Source of the DNA: Marinobacter sp. NP-4(2019)
GTDB lineage: Bacteria; Pseudomonadota; Gammaproteobacteria; Pseudomonadales; Oleiphilaceae
Assembly (NCBI RefSeq): GCF_003994855.1
Contig: NZ_CP034142.1
Location: forward strand, 2,294,001-2,358,000
Length of the DNA: 64,000 nt
Direction: 5' to 3'
In this document: positions 33,540 through 41,236 of the stretch, piece by piece
How positions within the stretch are numbered: position 1 is the first letter of the stretch
Layout: every line of letters begins with the position of its first letter
Made by a program: the position numbers and the translations under genes
Notes under the pieces: model-generated
Told to the model about the DNA's origin: nothing
The model's database searches: none
Seen by the model: only the letters and a program-made list of their open reading frames with translations

Positions 33540-34112
33540 TCAACTCCCCTGCCCGATTTCGTAAAAATTTCCGTCACTCCAGACGCCCAGGACCAATGAG
33601 CCGTCATCCGCCTTACGCTCGATAACATGCTCCGCCAGATCGTAATACGCTGCAGTGACCAGCCTGGCTTCCAGACCATGGCGGACCTTAACCACCGGCC
33701 GTGGCTCGTCGCTGTCGGGGTAGCACCCGACGACCAGCGGGTGCTCGTCCCCCACCGCCAGGGTTTCGCCTACATTGGTGGTCAGATAAAGCGCCTGGTC
33801 AGATCCCTGCCCCTTCACCTCCAGGGAGTGAGCCAGCAACGGCGCATCCTCAACTTCGATACGCCATTTTTCAACGGGAGTCACCAGGTAATAGTGGCCA
33901 TCGTCTTCCCGGCGAAGAATGGTTGAGAACAGCCTTACGATAGCCTCCCGCGCCAGAGGTTCGCCTTTAAAGATCCACTGGCCATCCCGGGTGATTCGGA
34001 TATCAATGTCACCGGATAGCTCTGGATGCCATTTATCCAGAGGAGGCAGCCCTTTGCCTGACTCACCGGACTGTTCGACCTGCTTTGCTATGCTCTCCGG
34101 GTTATGCGCCAT
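33540..34112 (-). CDS. DUF1285 domain protein
   Basis: 190 residues matching the DUF1285 pattern (PPLDKWHPELSGDIDIRITRDG at the start, YYLVTPVEKWRIEVEDAPLLAHSLEV in the middle). The function of the family is unknown; it is cytoplasmic and usually a single gene. It lies 3 bp downstream of the truncated radical-SAM gene, which would have been its operon partner. Confidence 0.85.
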   Translation of the reverse strand: MAHNPESIAKQVEQSGESGKGLPPLDKWHPELSGDIDIRITRDGQWIFKGEPLAREAIVRLFSTILRREDDGHYYLVTPVEKWRIEVEDAPLLAHSLEVKGQGSDQALYLTTNVGETLAVGDEHPLVVGCYPDSDEPRPVVKVRHGLEARLVTAAYYDLAEHVIERKADDGSLVLGVWSDGNFYEIGQGS

Positions 34113-34115
34113 GCT

Positions 34116-34982
34116 TTAAAGTCCTCTCATCCATTCCGGGCGCAATGCCGCCGCGCCGGGGCTGGTTATTGCCAGGTTCGCTTCCTCCAGCAGCCGCTGC
34201 TTGTCGCGCCCCAGGGTGCCTTTCAACACCAGGTAATTGGACGCATGATCACTGCGGAATATGGTCTTGTCCAGTTCAAGGTGTTCAAGGAACAGGCGGA
34301 TCTCGCGGAACAGGCCGTCCTGGTTCAGAGGCACGAAATCCTCGCCAAAACCGGCACGGAAACGCTCTTCGCCCTGCGGGAAACTGACGACCAGCGTGGA
34401 CAGGTAATCCGGCTGGGTGTCATTGCACAGTTTCGCTGTGTTGATGGCATGCTGTTCCGACAAGACCTCTCCGCCCAGCCCGTTGAGGACCATGACGGAA
34501 CTGGTGAGGCCCGCCTCACGGATTTTAAGAAGCGCGGAGCGGGTGGAATCCCCCGTTTCGCCCTTGTTCACACGGCGCAGAATCTCATCGTCACCGGACT
34601 CCATACCGACATACAGAATCTTCAGTCCCGCCTCACGCAATTGGGTCAGCTCATCGACGGTCTTTTTGGCCAGGTTTCTGGGCAAGCAATAGCTGGACAC
34701 CCGCTGGAGGTCAGGAAACGCGGCTTTCAGGTCCGCCAGGATCTCCAGCAAGCGGCGTGTGGGCAGGACCATGGCATCCCCATCCGCCAGAAACACACGG
34801 CGAACCCCGCCCAGGCTTGTTGCGGCCTTCTCGATATCCGCCCGGATTTCTTCCGGCTTCCTCGCGCGGAATTTCTTCTGGGGCTGAGTGTACATCTCGT
34901 TGCTATAACTATAAAAACTATCCCAATCGAGTGAGTGAGTGCGTGAATGCTCATTTTCTATATTAGTACCTGTACTAAACAT
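34116..34982 (-). pseudogene. radical SAM protein lacking its N-terminal iron-sulfur motif
   Basis: 288 codons. From NEMYTQPQKKFRARKPEEIRADI onward it follows a well-known family of standalone radical-SAM proteins (VRRVFLADGDAMVLPT, ILYVGMESGDDEILRR, STLVVSFPQGEERF). In intact members the residues just before MYTQPQKKF are a CxxxCxxC motif that binds the 4Fe-4S cluster. Here the corresponding residues are DSFYSYSNEMY, with no cysteine, and the first ~30 residues match nothing in the family. The homology stops at about 34906, the edge of the accessory block. So the 5' part seems to have been replaced by foreign DNA, and the enzyme should be inactive. Confidence 0.75.
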
Positions 34983-35078
34983 GAATACTAAAACTCTCGT
35001 TGGGACTACCTACCAAGATTGAGGACAAAGCCCGCTCGCCGCAAGAGGCGATAAAAAAGGATCTTATGCTCACCCAGT

Positions 35079-35097
35079 GGTCGCAAATCGAACATTA
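35079..35097 (+). repeat. GGTCGCAAA-CGAACATT repeat, copy 1
   Basis: GGTCGCAAATCGAACATTA, a degenerate copy of the 21-bp sequence at 35653 and 41087. All three copies are in the same direction and occur only in the accessory block, in gaps between genes. Confidence 0.45.
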
Positions 35098-35184
35098 CGA
35101 CGGGATATTTGACAAGATTTCCTGCACAGAGCTCTATCATTTCGCATATTCGTGTTTTGAGTAGACATAAATCCTAGGGTAGGC

Positions 35185-35499
35185 TCAACTGAAATCACCA
35201 TGCTCAATTTTTTGAAGCACCGACGCTATCCAGCAACAACCGTCAGGGGTACCCAGCAGGTCGCAAGGTCTTTCATCTTCAAGCCCTGGAATCGGGCGCT
35301 GGATCCACTCCAGTGCTTGTTCCCGAGATTCCAAGATTCGTATCGACTGATGAACAACGTCGACTGAGTGCCGCGTGATGACCAGTTCCAATCCAATCGG
35401 CACCATCCGTTCCCACTCTCGAAGCGTGTCTGGAATCGGGGCGTCTGGGTCACACTGGGACACGAGATCACCCAAGTTGTAGGATTTTCTTTCCGTCAT
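35185..35499 (-). CDS. Xre/MbcA/ParS-type antitoxin-like protein, orphan
   Basis: 104 residues with a strong GGAGGG ribosome-binding site. The C-terminal half (ALEWIQRPIPGLEDERPCDLL, then a G-rich turn and VLQKIEHGDF) follows the Xre/MbcA/ParS toxin-binding domain (DUF2384-like), which normally neutralises a RES-domain NAD-degrading toxin encoded next door. No RES gene or other toxin is found on either side, so it is a solitary antitoxin or a remnant. The family call is by pattern only and moderate. Confidence 0.55.
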   Translation of the reverse strand: MTERKSYNLGDLVSQCDPDAPIPDTLREWERMVPIGLELVITRHSVDVVHQSIRILESREQALEWIQRPIPGLEDERPCDLLGTPDGCCWIASVLQKIEHGDFS

Positions 35500-35652
35500 C
35501 CAGATCCCTCCGACTTGGCATCAAAAGTCCATTCTCCACCGAACAATCCACAAAAGGAAGGCGTCTTACGTTGCTCATATCGCGGCCTGTGGGCACTAGC
35601 GAGAGAATAGTAAGCTAAGAGTCTCCACATCAACATAAATTGGCTGCGCTTG

Positions 35653-35673
35653 GGTCGCAAAGCGAACATTCAG
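35653..35673 (+). repeat. GGTCGCAAAGCGAACATTCAG repeat, copy 2
   Basis: 21 bp, one base different from the copy at 41087-41107. Between the orphan antitoxin and the TIR gene. Confidence 0.55.
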
Positions 35674-35752
35674 ATTGGAGGATCAACGTTAGATAATGCG
35701 GCACATTGCAGCGCTAGCGCAGGTGCGGCCGCCAACAGATAGTTGTGAAGAA

Positions 35753-36688
35753 TTACAGTGCTCTGTTCAAATCCACGTTCAAACCAGACGCTTTCATTTC
35801 TCTTGCAAGACTGAGTTTCCATGCTCCCGCGCTATCCATTGGTGTATAAACCACACCTGAAAAATCATTTGGAATTTCGACCCCCTCTTTGTATAGAACG
35901 CAAACTTTTTCTCTAGAAAGCGCCGAACAAAAATATCCCAACTCAAATACAACATTCTGCCTAGCTCTGTACTTAGCATTATTCGGACTATCTTTTGCGT
36001 AACCTACATCATCAGGAGTTAATAGAACAATAGCGAACGCAGCTTCTGATGCATGCCTCTCAAACTTTTCTATTATTGTTTTGCTACTGCTCGTTTGTTC
36101 ATGAAGAATTGTTACATTTAAACCCAGGGATTCAACGAATCTTGCTGTCTCAGTCTTACTTAACTCATCATGACCATGAACAATGAAAACACTATTTTTG
36201 ATGGATTCGCCATTTGTAGTCGATACCGCTGCTGTTGGAGACCTATACTCTAACGACGCATTGACTTGCTCCTGAGTGACAAAACCATGTTTCACTAGCT
36301 CTTGAAATAAATCTACATCCTTTAGCGCCCAATGAGTACGACTAAATTCAAAATCATAATAGATATCGAAAGCCAGTTTATTTTCAAATAGCTTTTGTAC
36401 AGGGAGAGGAGGAAATATCTGATCATACTCAAAAATGATAATGATATTCTCGCTCCTCAAGCGAATATCATTTATATATCCAACTCGAAAGAAACCCTGA
36501 ACCCCTTCATATAAGAAAATACAAGGAAACCCCTTAATTATTTCGACATTATCGTCATTTAGTGACGCGTATTTATCAGCGATCTCATCGACAGTATATT
36601 CACGGGACTTTATGACACGGTCACGAGGAAACTCCGTCGGGCACCTTTCCCACGTTTCTTGATTGCCAGAAACCAATAAATTGTACAA
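35753..36688 (-). CDS. TIR-like (CAP12/Pycsar-effector type) nucleotide-binding protein
   Basis: 311 residues, starting at TTG with AAGGAG 9 bases upstream. The C-terminal domain (about 165-305) starts with VFIVHGHDELSKTETARFV and contains TPDDVGY and QNVVFELGYF, whose glutamate (Glu249) is the expected catalytic residue of TIR-like NADases. This is the 'predicted nucleotide-binding protein containing TIR-like domain' family that supplies effectors to CBASS and Pycsar and also occurs alone. The N-terminal ~150 residues are unrecognised and could be the sensor. No cyclase gene is adjacent. It follows the SIR2 gene across an attC-like sequence and is AT-rich. Likely an abortive-infection protein that depletes NAD. 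Confidence 0.8.
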   Translation of the reverse strand: MYNLLVSGNQETWERCPTEFPRDRVIKSREYTVDEIADKYASLNDDNVEIIKGFPCIFLYEGVQGFFRVGYINDIRLRSENIIIIFEYDQIFPPLPVQKLFENKLAFDIYYDFEFSRTHWALKDVDLFQELVKHGFVTQEQVNASLEYRSPTAAVSTTNGESIKNSVFIVHGHDELSKTETARFVESLGLNVTILHEQTSSSKTIIEKFERHASEAAFAIVLLTPDDVGYAKDSPNNAKYRARQNVVFELGYFCSALSREKVCVLYKEGVEIPNDFSGVVYTPMDSAGAWKLSLAREMKASGLNVDLNRAL

Positions 36689-36718
36689 TTTGAGAACTCC
36701 TTAAATATTCAGACTTCT

Positions 36719-36775
36719 GCATAACGCCGAGGCGCAGCTGCCACGTTAGCGATCGGCTGGAGCGCCTTTTTACGC
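36719..36775 (-). repeat. attC-like site between the SIR2 and TIR genes
   Basis: 57 bp reading on the minus strand from GCGTAA to GCGTTATGC. The outer ends are near-complementary (GCRTAA), inner arms AGGCGC/GCGCCT pair, and the stop codon of the SIR2 gene lies in the 5' end of the element. All three are features of integron cassette attC sites. The 5' box reads TAAA rather than TAAC, so it is a degenerate match. Confidence 0.45.
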
Positions 36776-38131
36776 GGTGATACGTCCAATCAATCTTCCG
36801 AGGTTTACATAAGAGTGCTGTGCGGCGATATTCTTCAACTCATCAACGAGCTCTCGTGACAACTCAGCTTTTCGCTTCTCGAAAGTCGCATTGGCTTGCC
36901 AAGACTCTCCATGGTCATCCCCGACATAATAGGCCACTCGATGTAACGCATATGCACATGTTTCCAGCAAAGCTGGGGGAATCTGCGAGAGTCGGAACGT
37001 CGTTAGAATGTCAAGAAGAATAGTCAAGTTTTGATCGTAAGCCTTCCATGCATTCTTAGGCTCAGCTCGAACCCACGTCTCGTCTATACATCTATTCAGA
37101 AATGAAACAAAGCCCGAAATCAGGTTTGAGGAAAAGCTACCCAAAACTTTAAGCATTCCTTGACGATAATCTTCGTCATCAATGAATTTTTTAATCGTGT
37201 TCTCTTTCGGATCCTCTAATTCCGAAGAAAGCTTTTCCAAAGCATCTTCTTCTTTTCTCTTTTCCTCTAGAAGTTCTCGATGGACGGCTTCGAACTCATC
37301 GAAAAACTTGGTTAGGTCAGAGGTTTCTAATATGAGGATGCCATTCCTATCCCTATACGGCTCTTCTTTGGGATTGCTCGTCCTTAGAATCTGAATTACA
37401 TCGTGCGGGTAGTTTTCCTGTTTACTGAAAAAAACATTCCTAGACCAATCAATTGCTGTGAGTACATTTACATCCCCAAGACCATAACCAAGCAAAAGCG
37501 TGGTCGATTCCTTAATCGTTAATGCCAGCTTGATTTGGCGATACTCATTTGGACGAAAAAGGGATACATAATCCTCTTGTGAAATGATAATACCTTCCGG
37601 GTTTGTCCTGATGCCATGAAGGTGATAAACCGGGACTTGTCCCTGCGGAGCAGACAAGGATTCGTCTGGCCCCAGCGGCACACACTGACCTGTCATCAAA
37701 CTCTCAATGATAAGGTCATAATTCGTGGTGATTACCCAGCTAGGTGCGAGGCTTTCGAGATAGTTTGAGAATTTTTCTCGATTCTCCTTATCAGGATACC
37801 AACCTGTGAGCATCGCGATTTCACGCTTTAGCTTTGACAACGCATCCTTATAGGTGCCTCCCTTATCCTCACTATGTTTGATGCATATGCTTGATGCGAC
37901 ATCAGGATAGCCCACGCCCTCTTTCCATATCTCTGCATAGTCCACCTCAAGCTTTCCAGAGGCCTTTTCAAGTAGCTGGTCCCACGAAAGCGCGATTTGA
38001 TCTAGACCGCTATTCATTACGGCCTTCGAGAAGCCAGCACCAATAAATAGCCCCAAATTTCCAAACATGCTCGATTCAGAAAGAAATTTAATAGCTTCTT
38101 CTCGAGAGGGATGCTCGTCCAATTCAAGCAT
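36770..38131 (-). CDS. SIR2-domain protein with C-terminal helical domain (putative defence NADase)
   Basis: 453 residues. The SIR2 core holds LFIGAGFSKAV (GAGFS at 31-35), TTNYD with Asn137, and YHLHG with catalytic His172; there is no zinc finger. After about residue 280 comes a charged coiled-coil stretch (ELLEEKRKEEDALEKLSSEL) and a ~150-residue helical domain of no known family, which could be the phage sensor. It differs clearly from the SIR2 protein at 18273-19304. No HerA or Argonaute gene is adjacent, so it may act alone. Short leader, attC-like sequences on both sides and AT-rich codons suggest it came in as a cassette. Confidence 0.8.
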   Translation of the reverse strand: MLELDEHPSREEAIKFLSESSMFGNLGLFIGAGFSKAVMNSGLDQIALSWDQLLEKASGKLEVDYAEIWKEGVGYPDVASSICIKHSEDKGGTYKDALSKLKREIAMLTGWYPDKENREKFSNYLESLAPSWVITTNYDLIIESLMTGQCVPLGPDESLSAPQGQVPVYHLHGIRTNPEGIIISQEDYVSLFRPNEYRQIKLALTIKESTTLLLGYGLGDVNVLTAIDWSRNVFFSKQENYPHDVIQILRTSNPKEEPYRDRNGILILETSDLTKFFDEFEAVHRELLEEKRKEEDALEKLSSELEDPKENTIKKFIDDEDYRQGMLKVLGSFSSNLISGFVSFLNRCIDETWVRAEPKNAWKAYDQNLTILLDILTTFRLSQIPPALLETCAYALHRVAYYVGDDHGESWQANATFEKRKAELSRELVDELKNIAAQHSYVNLGRLIGRITA

Positions 38132-38155
38132 TCAAGGTTGCTCCCTGATTTATCC

Positions 38156-38209
38156 CGTAATGCTTGAGCTCAGCGGCCGGTTTGGACGCGCAATGCGCTG
38201 GAAAAGCGG
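38156..38209 (-). repeat. attC-like site, left half (split by IS)
   Basis: Read on the minus strand together with 39483-39505 it restores a single element starting CGCTAACAAGGAGCTTCAG and ending CTGAGCTCAAGCATTACG. The arms GAGCTTCAG and CTGAGCTC pair with one extra unpaired base, as is typical of attC. The SIR2 start codon lies about 25 bp past its end. The final box is ATTACGG rather than GTTAYGN, so this copy is mutated. Confidence 0.45.
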
Positions 38210-38241
38210 TGGACTTCCCCCAATAAATCGGACACGCCCCA

Positions 38242-39126
38242 TCAGTTGTTTTCTTCGAACTCTAGCGGAGTCCGGTAGCCTAGGCCACTGTGCAGCCGTT
38301 GGCGATTATAAAAGCCCTCAATATAGTCATTTATATACCGCCGTAATTGCCTCAACGTCACAAAGCTCGTTGCCTCAAGCAATTCCCCCTTCAATGTCTT
38401 GAAGAAGGACTCCACCTCGGCATTGTCAGTGCACTGTCCCGGCCGATTCATGCTATGACGAAGCTGGTGCTGTTTCAGGAGCGCCTGCGTTTTGTGGGCC
38501 CGGTATTCGATGCCACGATCCGTATGGAACAACAAACCGGGCGCGGGCTTGCGTGCCTTGAATGCGTCTCGCAGTGTTGCCCGGGAGAAGTCCGCATTCA
38601 GGTTTTCGCCCAGCCGCCAACTGACAATGCGACGGGAGAACAGATCCAGAACAACGGCCAGGAATACGTACTTTCTCCCCAGCTTGATATAGGTGACATC
38701 GCTGCTCCAGTGCTGATTGATCGTCTCTGGCCTGGGCGCGTCCAGTCGATAGTTGGGCAACGTTTTGGCCGCATCCCGGCGCTTGGTCATTTGCCGATAG
38801 ACGCGCGTCACACGCGCCTTCATGCCCCATTCCCGCATCAGGCGGGCCACCCGGTTCTCGCCGACCTCAACGCCCTCTCGTCGCAGCGCCTGATACACAC
38901 GAGGGCTGCCATAACGACCGCCACTTGCGTTATAGGTGCGACGGATCTTGAGCAGCAGATCGGCGTTCTCTGACGCTCTCTGACTGGGCTTCCGGTTGGC
39001 CCAGGCATAATAGCCGGACCGCGAGACGTTCAGGTGGCGGCATAACGCCTTTACTCCGTGTTGCTGTCGGTGTTTCCAGACGAACCGGAACGCTTCCGTC
39101 GTTCCTCGGCCTGAAAGCGTTGAAAC
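38242..39126 (-). CDS. IS3-family transposase OrfB (expressed by -1 frameshift)
   Basis: 294 codons in the -1 frame relative to OrfA, joined at the A-AAA-AAG slippery site (39126-39132). The IS3 HTH_21-type region (VSRSGYYAWANRKPSQ) precedes an rve-type DDE integrase domain: Asp in SSDVTYIK, Asp in FHTDRGIEY and Glu in NAEVESFFKTLKGE. No internal stop is present. An internal ATG at 38898 is unlikely to be used alone. Confidence 0.9.
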   Translation of the reverse strand, partial: VSTLSGRGTTEAFRFVWKHRQQHGVKALCRHLNVSRSGYYAWANRKPSQRASENADLLLKIRRTYNASGGRYGSPRVYQALRREGVEVGENRVARLMREWGMKARVTRVYRQMTKRRDAAKTLPNYRLDAPRPETINQHWSSDVTYIKLGRKYVFLAVVLDLFSRRIVSWRLGENLNADFSRATLRDAFKARKPAPGLLFHTDRGIEYRAHKTQALLKQHQLRHSMNRPGQCTDNAEVESFFKTLKGELLEATSFVTLRQLRRYINDYIEGFYNRQRLHSGLGYRTPLEFEENN

Positions 39127-39422
39127 TTTTTTAGGATGTCGTTTTCCTCCTGAAGCTCGGCAACTTGGCGCTTCAGGCGGTTGATCTCATCCTGCTCTTT
39201 GATCTGCTGCTTGGCTTTGGCGGGTGCCTTTTTGACACGCTTCATGGCGAACTTTCCCTCACGGTATTCCTTTCGCCAGCGTGACAGCATGAAGGGATGA
39301 ATATCCAGCGCTTCTGCTACGCCTTTGACACTTCGATGGGCCTGGTGGCTCCATTCCACCGCCTTGACCTTGAACTCAGTGCTGTATTGCTGTGTTTTCT
39401 TCCCCGTGATCATTTCCGGCAT
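39051..39422 (-). CDS. IS3-family transposase OrfA
   Basis: 123 residues: an HTH_Tnp_1 DNA-binding region (YSTEFKVKAVEWSHQ...SVKGVAEALDIHPFMLSRW) and a leucine-zipper-like helix (INRLKRQVAELQEENDILKK) just before the slippery sequence. Ribosomes shifting back one base there make the OrfAB transposase. Confidence 0.92.
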   Translation of the reverse strand: MPEMITGKKTQQYSTEFKVKAVEWSHQAHRSVKGVAEALDIHPFMLSRWRKEYREGKFAMKRVKKAPAKAKQQIKEQDEINRLKRQVAELQEENDILKKFQRFQAEERRKRSGSSGNTDSNTE

Positions 39423-39482
39423 CGGTTTTCTCCTGCTTCGGAGTTATCGATGCGTGTCCGCTCGATCGGGGGAAGTCCACGG

Positions 39483-39505
39483 TCAACTGAAGCTCCTTGT
39501 TAGCG
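39483..39505 (-). repeat. attC-like site, right half (split by IS)
   Basis: CGCTAACAAGGAGCTTCAGT-type sequence on the minus strand, 17 bp after the PIN gene stop codon. CGCTAAC gives the TAAC core of an attC 5' box; the rest of the site lies beyond the IS at 38156-38209. Confidence 0.45.
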
Positions 39506-39521
39506 AACGGCGCAGACACTT

Positions 39522-40022
39522 TTATGTTTCCTCCAAACTCAGCTTTTGCTGTGCTTGAAGTCCAGGCACCTCAAGCACTTGTATCTGGCCGTTTGCAAAA
39601 GCTTTGAGTTTCGCATCATGGCTGAAAATGGCATCCGCTTTTTGCGCAATTGCAGTTGCCACAATCATGCAGTCCGCTTTCAGTTCTTGGCGAGTAGCTT
39701 GTAACTCTTCTCGAATCTGATCTACAGCGCCCGATTCCTTTTTCTCGCGCCAAAGTCGAGCAAAGATTGCCGAGGAAGCGGCGTCATATGACGGTATCAG
39801 GAACGCTCCTTGAAGCAAGTTGAGAGTCATTGGGTGGTATTTAACATCTATAGCAGTTAACAGCTCTCCAACAACAACCGAAGGGACTAGTAGTTGTGTC
39901 TTGTTCTTCTTGCACTCCTCAAAGAACTGCTGCGTCCTCTCTATCATTTCCTCTTGGCCGTCTTCTGCCTGCTCTTTGATGCCCCAGATGAGGATATGAC
40001 TGTCCAGAATTGCTTGTTTCAT
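39522..40022 (-). CDS. PIN-domain protein (putative ribonuclease toxin)
   Basis: 166 residues. The acidic PIN residues are in order: Asp8 in LDSHILIW, Glu in VVVGELL, Asp in KADCMIVATA and Asp in AIFSHDAKL. It is longer than most VapC toxins and carries an insert (EQAEDGQEEMIERTQQFFEE) early on. It overlaps the upstream 258-aa gene by the 4-bp ATGA and has its own GAGGTG, the layout of a toxin-antitoxin pair. An attC-like site follows the stop codon. Confidence 0.8.
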   Translation of the reverse strand: MKQAILDSHILIWGIKEQAEDGQEEMIERTQQFFEECKKNKTQLLVPSVVVGELLTAIDVKYHPMTLNLLQGAFLIPSYDAASSAIFARLWREKKESGAVDQIREELQATRQELKADCMIVATAIAQKADAIFSHDAKLKAFANGQIQVLEVPGLQAQQKLSLEET

Positions 40023-40795
40023 TGGAGCACCTCACCTTGGCGAAGTGCGGCGGCAAACCCAGGAACATCTTTGACGCCGGCAAATTCATGCCCGATTTTG
40101 TTCTTCAATTGATTCAGAACAACAAGAGCGTCTTCCTGCCTGAACTCCTGAAAACCGGTTATCGAGAATTCTTGAAGCTGGACGGTACGAGTATCCCAAG
40201 TCGCCAAACCCTGAAAAACCACAAGTGCGTAAAGCCTATGGCCGAGCTCTTTAGCAACATCTAAAGCGACATCACAATAGATGACAGACCCATCAAGCAT
40301 TTCGATCATCGCACGTGGTACCTTTCCACCCACACGCAATACCTTACCCATCAGCTCGGTAGATCCACTGATTCGGCCTGGCGGGGGCACCACAGTTTCC
40401 GCAGTGATCGATGCTAATGGACGCTCGGAGCCCGGCAATTGAATATCGGCTTTACAATTATGCCTCTTGGCAAACGCAGCAACCGTTTGTAGAGACTTTA
40501 AAGACTGTGGGGCGAGAGCTTCGTAATCAGACTTAGCAACTGCTTGGCTTGCAGCAATGAAGGCAGGCAAAACAGCAGCGGCCATGGTCGTTTTAAACCT
40601 AAGACCGATACTCTCGTCAGCTATGTGGTAGAGACCTACCACCACATCATCTTTGGTGAGGTCTGGATTTGACTCCAGCGCTTCAGAACAAGCAAATGAT
40701 TCAACGGCCTCCAGAATCTCGGCTAGTTCGTGAGAACGCACCAATCCCGGTTTTATTCCTTGCCCAATGAGCCTAAATTCAATCTCATCATCCAT
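40019..40795 (-). CDS. unrecognised 258-aa partner of the PIN protein
   Basis: 258 residues with GGAGAAG before the ATG. No known antitoxin family (no ribbon-helix-helix, AbrB, Phd or HTH pattern) is seen. A short hydrophobic stretch (TTMAAAVLPAFIAASQAV) is in the middle. It is much larger than typical VapB antitoxins. Four-base overlap with the PIN gene shows that the two are made together, so it may be the antitoxin, a sensor, or part of a two-component defence system. Confidence 0.65.
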   Translation of the reverse strand: MDDEIEFRLIGQGIKPGLVRSHELAEILEAVESFACSEALESNPDLTKDDVVVGLYHIADESIGLRFKTTMAAAVLPAFIAASQAVAKSDYEALAPQSLKSLQTVAAFAKRHNCKADIQLPGSERPLASITAETVVPPPGRISGSTELMGKVLRVGGKVPRAMIEMLDGSVIYCDVALDVAKELGHRLYALVVFQGLATWDTRTVQLQEFSITGFQEFRQEDALVVLNQLKNKIGHEFAGVKDVPGFAAALRQGEVLQ

Positions 40796-41236
40796 GCGAC
40801 TTCTCCAATATTCTTATTTTTGCTAACAGCAATTAGCCAGCGCGCTTATCATTGCAGAAATTTGACTTGGTTATTAATACTGACTTTAAACCGTCATTTG
40901 CGCTGTACATAAAGCGATAAAACAATAGCTTAGCCGAGCATGGCCATCTCTGCCATGTAATCCTTCAGCGTCTGCAATTTGCTACGACAATATTACTGGA
41001 TGAATTGGCTGTGATTAGCTTGGAGGCTCTGGAGAAAGCCCTAGCTCGAACGTTCGCTTTTGTTTAGATTGCTTGGAATTCGAGACGGTCGCAAAGCGGA
41101 CATTCAGCCTAAGCTGTTTTAGCTTTTCACGGAATTCTTCAAGGACAAGTGACCGGCACCGACGATCCAGCGGCTCCCGTGCAACGTCGCCTACCCCGCC
41201 ACCATTATTTGATTAAAGTATGATCTGGTTTCCCGT
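40796..41236. other. 441-bp gene-free stretch at the edge of the accessory block
   Basis: No convincing gene. It contains the third GGTCGCAAAGCG repeat (41087-41107) and a short CGAACGTTCG palindrome near 41047. It also holds a GCTAA-N6-TTAGC palindrome (40825-40840) that may be a remnant cassette boundary upstream of the 258-aa gene. Confidence 0.5.
41087..41107 (+). repeat. GGTCGCAAAGCGGACATTCAG repeat, copy 3
   Basis: 21 bp, one base different from 35653-35673, in the same direction. With copy 1 (35079) it frames the accessory block. Confidence 0.55.

Larger units (their letters stand above)
38210..39479 (-). mobile_element. complete IS3-family insertion sequence (1270 bp)
   Basis: Terminal inverted repeats begin TGGACTTCCCCC at both ends (TG...CA), matching over about 28 bp with a few differences. 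A 3-bp target duplication CGG flanks it (38207-38209 and 39480-39482). It encodes OrfA and, by a -1 frameshift, OrfB. Both frames are intact, so it may still be active. It lies inside an attC-like site. Confidence 0.92.

Noticed and set aside
35690..35752. Third attC site after the TIR gene
   Set aside because: The stretch has a GCGCTAGCGC palindrome and a GCATTATCT box, but the outer arms do not pair convincingly.
38347..38973. 208-aa plus-strand frame
   Set aside because: Antisense to the IS3 OrfB transposase.
34983..41236. Integron integrase gene for the cassette-like block
   Set aside because: Both strands were checked by the listed frames; no tyrosine recombinase is present here. The only one in the window belongs to the tRNA-Leu island.
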